Origin: Camellia lanceoleosa
Lineage: Eukaryota; Streptophyta; Magnoliopsida; Ericales; Theaceae
Direction of reading: 5' to 3'
DNA length: 64,000 bases
NCBI GenBank assembly: GCA_025200525.1
Contig: CM045767.1
Coordinates: 116,558,021 to 116,622,020, forward strand
The number at the start of each line of letters is the position of its first letter. The first letter of the stretch is position 1. The notes below the pieces were generated by a model. The model saw only the letters and a program-made list of their open reading frames with translations. It made no database searches and had not been told where the DNA came from. Positions 59,619 to 64,000 of this stretch are shown here, piece after piece. Both the position numbers and the translations under genes were made by a program.

Positions 59619-60781
59619 CACTACAACAAAAAACACTTTCGGCGACCAAAAATTCGTTTTTCGTCGCTAAAAGTAGGGGAATTGGCGACTAAATTGGATT
59701 TGGTCGCCAAAATTGAGGACTTTCGCCGACTAAACTCCTTTAGTCGCCAAATATAATGCTTTTAGCGACTAAAAGGCAATTTAGTCGCCACATGTAGGAC
59801 TTTTAGCGACTAATAGTTGTTTAGTAGCCAAAAGTCACGGTTTTTGCCGACTAAAATGATTTAGTAGCCAAAAGTCACGGTTTTGGCGACTAAACTTCAG
59901 TTTAAATGCCGATGATAGGTGTTTTGGTGACTAAAAGCTGTTTTGTCATGAAAGTGGACCTTTTGGCTACCAAAACAAATTAGTAGTAAAGCGAGTTTTT
60001 GGCGACAAAACTTCAGTTTAGTCGCCAAAAAAGGGTCCGTTTAGGCCTAAGTCACGGTTTTTAGCGACGAAATAAGAATTAGTAGCCGAAACTTATAGCA
60101 TTGGCGACTAAAAATTATTTTTAGTCGCCAAAAGTGGGCCAATTTTTTTTTAATAAATCATTTATTTTTTATGTAAATTATATTTAATAAAAATAATTTT
60201 ATTTATAAATATTATTTTGTATTAATACCGGACAAAATACTATATAAATAATATATATTTCATATATATTCACGTGGATGTGTAGTGGCATAGTGGAGGG
60301 AGTATGTGGCTAAAGGTGTGGAATGTTGGAGGTGGCAGTTCGAAACTTAGAACCAGCAAAAAAAAGTGGGATTTTTTTTTTTTTTTTACGAAACACCTTT
60401 GGTGACTAAAAGTATAGTCGCCAAAAGCTCTGATTTTGGCGACTAAAGGCTTTAGTCGGCGTTTGGTTCAGTATTCGCGACAAAACTATTAGTCGGTAAA
60501 TGTGTGATTTTGAAAATTCTAAAACACTATTGGCGACTAATATATTGGTCGCCGAAGACGTCATTTTTGGCGACTAAAACAGGTTTAGTCACCAAAACCT
60601 CCCGCGACCATGTTTTGGAGACAAAAGCAGCGACTAAAATTTTTTGTCGGGGAAACCAAAATCTCGACTTTTAGCGACTAAAATTTTTTGTCGGGGAAAC
60701 CAAAATCTCGACTTTTAGCGACTAAAAGTGGACCTTTGGCGACTAAAAATTTAGTCGCCAAAGGTGGTTTTTCTTGTAGTG
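59619..60781 (+). mobile_element. Complete non-autonomous CACTA transposon, 1163 bp
   Basis: Starts CACTACAACAAAAAACAC and ends GGTTTTTCTTGTAGTG (reverse complement CACTACAAGAAAAACC), flanked by the 3-bp duplication AGT (59616-59618, 60782-60784). Both flanks consist of GGCGACTAAA/TTTAGTCGCC subterminal repeats. No transposase, so it needs one from an autonomous relative. It holds a SINE-like core. Confidence 0.93.
60282..60362 (+). mobile_element. tRNA-like SINE core inside the CACTA element
   Basis: TGGCATAGTGG at 60286-60296 matches the Pol III A box and GCAGTTCGAAAC at 60335-60346 resembles the B box, with tRNA-like spacing of about 38 bp. A-rich AAAAAAAAGTGGG and a T run follow. A functional tRNA is unlikely because no cloverleaf acceptor pairing was evident. 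Confidence 0.5.
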
Positions 60782-60973
60782 AGTTTCATGGTTGTGGGTT
60801 CACTCTTGGGCCCATTAAGATTATCCAAACTATTCAATTTATAAGGTTGTCAAGCTTACCATTTAAGCAAACAATTAAATTGATCAGATATTGACAATTG
60901 ATTGATCAACTCAAATTTCTTTTGAAAAAATGAACGACAAATACAATTAAAAAATAGCCCCCCTCCCCTCCCC

Positions 60974-61171
60974 TTTTTTTGGGTAAGAAAAAGTTTAAGT
61001 GAGGGAAGGCTACCCCAGTCCAGGATTAGTGCAAGCCATAGGTCTCAACGATGACTTACATTGGACTTATAAATTGCCCACCAAGGAGAATTGTTACCAG
61101 TGGGAATCAAACCTAAGCTTTAAAGGTGAAAAGTTTGATCCTTACTAACTCAACTAATCTCCGTTGACCCA
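60974..61171 (-). mobile_element. tRNA-derived SINE
   Basis: On the minus strand: TCAACGGAGATTAGTTGAGT, an A-box-like TAGTTGAGTTAGTAAGG (61156-61140) and a B-box GGTTTGATTCCCAC (from 61113), then about 110 bp of body ending CTTACCCAAAAAAAG. The A-tail and box order support a SINE. The target duplication was not resolved. Confidence 0.55.
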
Positions 61172-64000
61172 AAAAAAAAGACCCTCTAATTTTGTCATAC
61201 AAGATATAAATCAATTATAAAAATATCGATGCCTGACCAATTTATATTTATATTATATAAATAGTTCCAATAAAAAAAACATAGGATATTGGCTAGCACC
61301 TTAAAAAGTTACATATTTTTTTTCTAATTAAAATTTTTTTTTTGGGTCTTTAGTGACTTTTTGACAAAATTATGTTAAAATTTTCTACTTTTTCAATCTA
61401 TCTTGTGTAGACAAATCTTAAAAAAATAAAAAATAAAAAATAAAAATAAAAATAAAAATAAAAATCTAAAAATAAATTGAAAAGGCCAAAATAAGCCAAA
61501 AATTCTACTATTTTTTTTTTAAACTTATTTTTTGTCTTTTTATTTTTATTTTTTTAACTTTTCGTCTTGACTAGCTGAACTTAGAAGTCTACAGTTTTTT
61601 GTTTTTTATTTTTTAAGTACATTAAAAACAAGAATAATTTTTTTAGAAAAATCATCAAATAATGAAACTCCAAACCTCCACAAGTCCAAGATAAACTTAC
61701 AGCCATAAAATTGGACCATCCAATCCAAAAATTAAACTAGAGGTTCATCATAGCTTGGTTGAAAATTTTAAAACAGGAACATCATAACAAACAAGATCAA
61801 ATGTTATTAAATTGTAAAAAAAAGTCAAATATAGTAACACGAGTGTCGTGTGGTATGATAGTCTTACGCAATTTAATTGAATAATAATAAATAATAATAA
61901 CAAAATGATTTACGTTTTTGACAATGGATGAATGGTGGCCAAACGCTTCCTAATTTCCTCTCCTAACACGCCTTCATCTTTCTTCACGAAACCCGCCGCT
62001 ATTTTAAATTCGGATGGAATGTCCCTTTTGGCTTTTTAGCCGATACTATGAATAATCCTAGCCGATACTATGAATAATTTTAGGTAGGGATGTTCATCTA
62101 CTGTGTGGACTCACATAATCGTTATAACTGCACAACTAAAAATCTTTATCATATAAACCACACTTTCTCCCCTATCAAAATATTTGTAAATATAAATTGT
62201 GTTTTAGATCATAAATTTGGATAGAAATTTTTTTTAAAAATTCTTTACATTTTTAAATTTTTAATGAAAACCATGATTCAAAACACAACTACAGTGTTGG
62301 TTCATTTTAATATGAAATTGGTTGATTATTTATTTGTGACATTTTATATGGTGCATGAATGAGACGTTAGTAAGGAACGGAGCTAGAAAATATATTTACG
62401 GGGGGCCAAAATAAATGTAAAAAAGACAGTTCTCATGCACAAGGTTCTCAGTGTTATGGGATTTGGGAAGTGTTTACAACCTTATCTGTGTGTGGAGAAA
62501 ATGTTTTCGTGATTTGAACTTATAACACCTAAAATTAAATCAATACAATTGATGCTATTACATAATATGTAAAATAATTGGGGATCATTTCCTATGCATT
62601 GGAAAACCGCTTTTGAAATAGAGGGATAAAATAAGAATTTTTCAAAAAATTAGAGAGATCATACCATATAAATTGTAAAAACACCATTGAAATAGAGGTA
62701 AATAAAATAACTTTTTTAAAACTTAGGAGGGCATTTCATATACATTATTAAAATATTTTTAGAATTGATGGGTAATAGTGTTGTTGAATAGTGCCTCGGA
62801 AGATAAAGAATCTTACATTGTCGAATGGTTAGTGCTTAGGAAGATGAAAAATCTTACATTGACTAGAGAAAAATAAAAAATTCAAATTGCACATAGGTAA
62901 ATAAGTAAAAAAAAAAAAAAGGTATGCAATTTTCCTTACCTATATGATAATTTCTGAATAGATCTATGTATAACTTGTAGGAAATTGATCAAACACAAGG
63001 CGCTGTAAAGGAACAAGTAGAAGGAGGTATTTAACTAGCACATGGTAATACTTATCAATTCTATAATTATATATTATATAATTGAAATCAACAATGTTTT
63101 AAAATTTAGAATGCGTGACTCATAGTCATTTTGACTATGGTTGAGAGTGTTGTAGCTTTTGCTGGGGTCCACCTTGGGCCTACTTTCATAATCTAATATG
63201 TTAATCTTGTTGAGTCCAGTAAATCATTTATGTAATAATTTAAGTTAATCAGATATTAAAAGTAACAAGATCAAATTACATTTGACTTGAAAAAATAGAC
63301 GAGAAAATTGATTATGATTAATCGATTATCCAATTTTAAAGACAAATATAGTTCAATCATTTAGTTACATATATCTAATCAACTTAATTTTTACATCAAT
63401 TATCTTCTCAATAAATTCTACAAAAAGAATGATTCAGATCATAAAGGTGGGTTTGGATTGCATCCCATCAAGGGGCACGACATTTAATTCACACATTTTA
63501 TTTCCTGATCACTTTTTAAATAATATTTTTTTGTATCGGTAGAATTGTTGCTTCATATTAAGTTAATCAAGATATGGGTTACACAATTTAGAGGAGAATA
63601 AGTGTTTTTTTTGTCATTCAACAAGCAAAGACCCATGTGGTATAGATTTCCATGATCATGAGCTTTGTATTTATATGTGAATCATAGCTCAGACAGACAG
63701 ACATGAGCTGATTCTTACAAAAATTTGAACAATTAATTTGCTTTTTTCATGGATTTAGTTAATTGTTCATATAATTTATGGAAAAAAAAGGAATTTATGT
63801 TCTCAACTACTCTTTTATCTTTCATACATTGTCAAAGAAAGATTTGTGTCATTCTTGTGAATTTAGGCTCACCAATTAAAAAATAAAATAAAATAAAATA
63901 GGGTCAAACCATAAAAATCAAATAATGGGTCACAGTATATGTTAACTATATTGTAGAGTTTTCGTAACAATTATTGGGCATTTCAGTCTTTAAAATGAAT
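61172..64000. other. AT-rich intergenic DNA, no gene seen
   Basis: No coding frame, RNA gene or clear transposon ends. Simple AAATA/AAAAT runs at about 61424-61466 and 63880-63900, ATA runs near 61885, and a purine-rich patch near 61930-62000. Confidence 0.65.

Noticed and set aside
60282..60362. Functional tRNA gene
   Set aside because: A- and B-box-like words are present, but no acceptor or anticodon stem pairing was evident and it lies within a transposon.

Overview
This is nuclear DNA of a flowering plant, most likely a eudicot (inference). It is AT-rich, has plant-type LTR retrotransposons with initiator-Met-tRNA primer sites, CACTA transposons, tRNA-derived SINEs and fold-back MITEs, and holds a single convincing host gene. 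The species cannot be named from the sequence. Nothing prokaryotic, organellar or CRISPR-like is present.

Left end (1-5940): the 3' part of a Ty3/gypsy element of the Tat type. It has the integrase C-terminal two-thirds (3-932), then an intron-containing gene on the opposite strand (1763-3870, now broken by a stop and two frameshifts), then a putative 3' LTR. From 5941 to 16415 the DNA is AT-rich intergenic sequence with a CACTA end (to 9563), fold-back elements and MITEs. The host gene is an intronless half-size ABCG transporter on the minus strand (16471-18663), with a palindromic MITE just past its stop and a TATA box about 55 bp upstream of its ATG.

Centre (19967-59452): one old Copia (Sirevirus-like) element with TSD ACAAT and about 1-kb LTRs. 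It carries gag but no recognisable pol, and later insertions have pushed it out to 39.5 kb. Its gag reading frame can be followed through four exposed pieces (21034-21626, 41946-42097, 50085-50923, 53314-53722). The insertions separating them are: (i) a rearranged Ty3/gypsy chromovirus (21627-41945, TSD ATTGG); (ii) a LARD-like non-coding LTR element (42098-50084, TSD CTTAT); (iii) a solo LTR (50924-53313, TSD CATTG). A further solo LTR (54962-57013, TSD AGTCG) sits after gag. The chromovirus in turn hosts a solo LTR (34271-36628, TSD CATAC) in its RNase H region. Its left LTR hosts a large TGTAGA...TCTACA element (22065-30362), which itself hosts a reverse-oriented relative (25901-29796, TSD CCTAC).

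Right end (59453-64000): a complete non-autonomous CACTA element (59619-60781, TSD AGT) with a tRNA-like SINE core inside it, a second SINE (about 60974-61171), and AT-rich sequence with no gene.

Most unusual points: the chromovirus has two U5-type ends pointing outward, an internal inverted and permuted gene order, microhomology at its joints, and one perfect target duplication, as if a self-attacked or recombined cDNA had been integrated. Also, LTRs of Copia and gypsy elements share a module of clustered CTCGAG palindromes with a common spacer word, while other LTRs in the window carry clusters of CACGTG or GCATGC palindromes instead.
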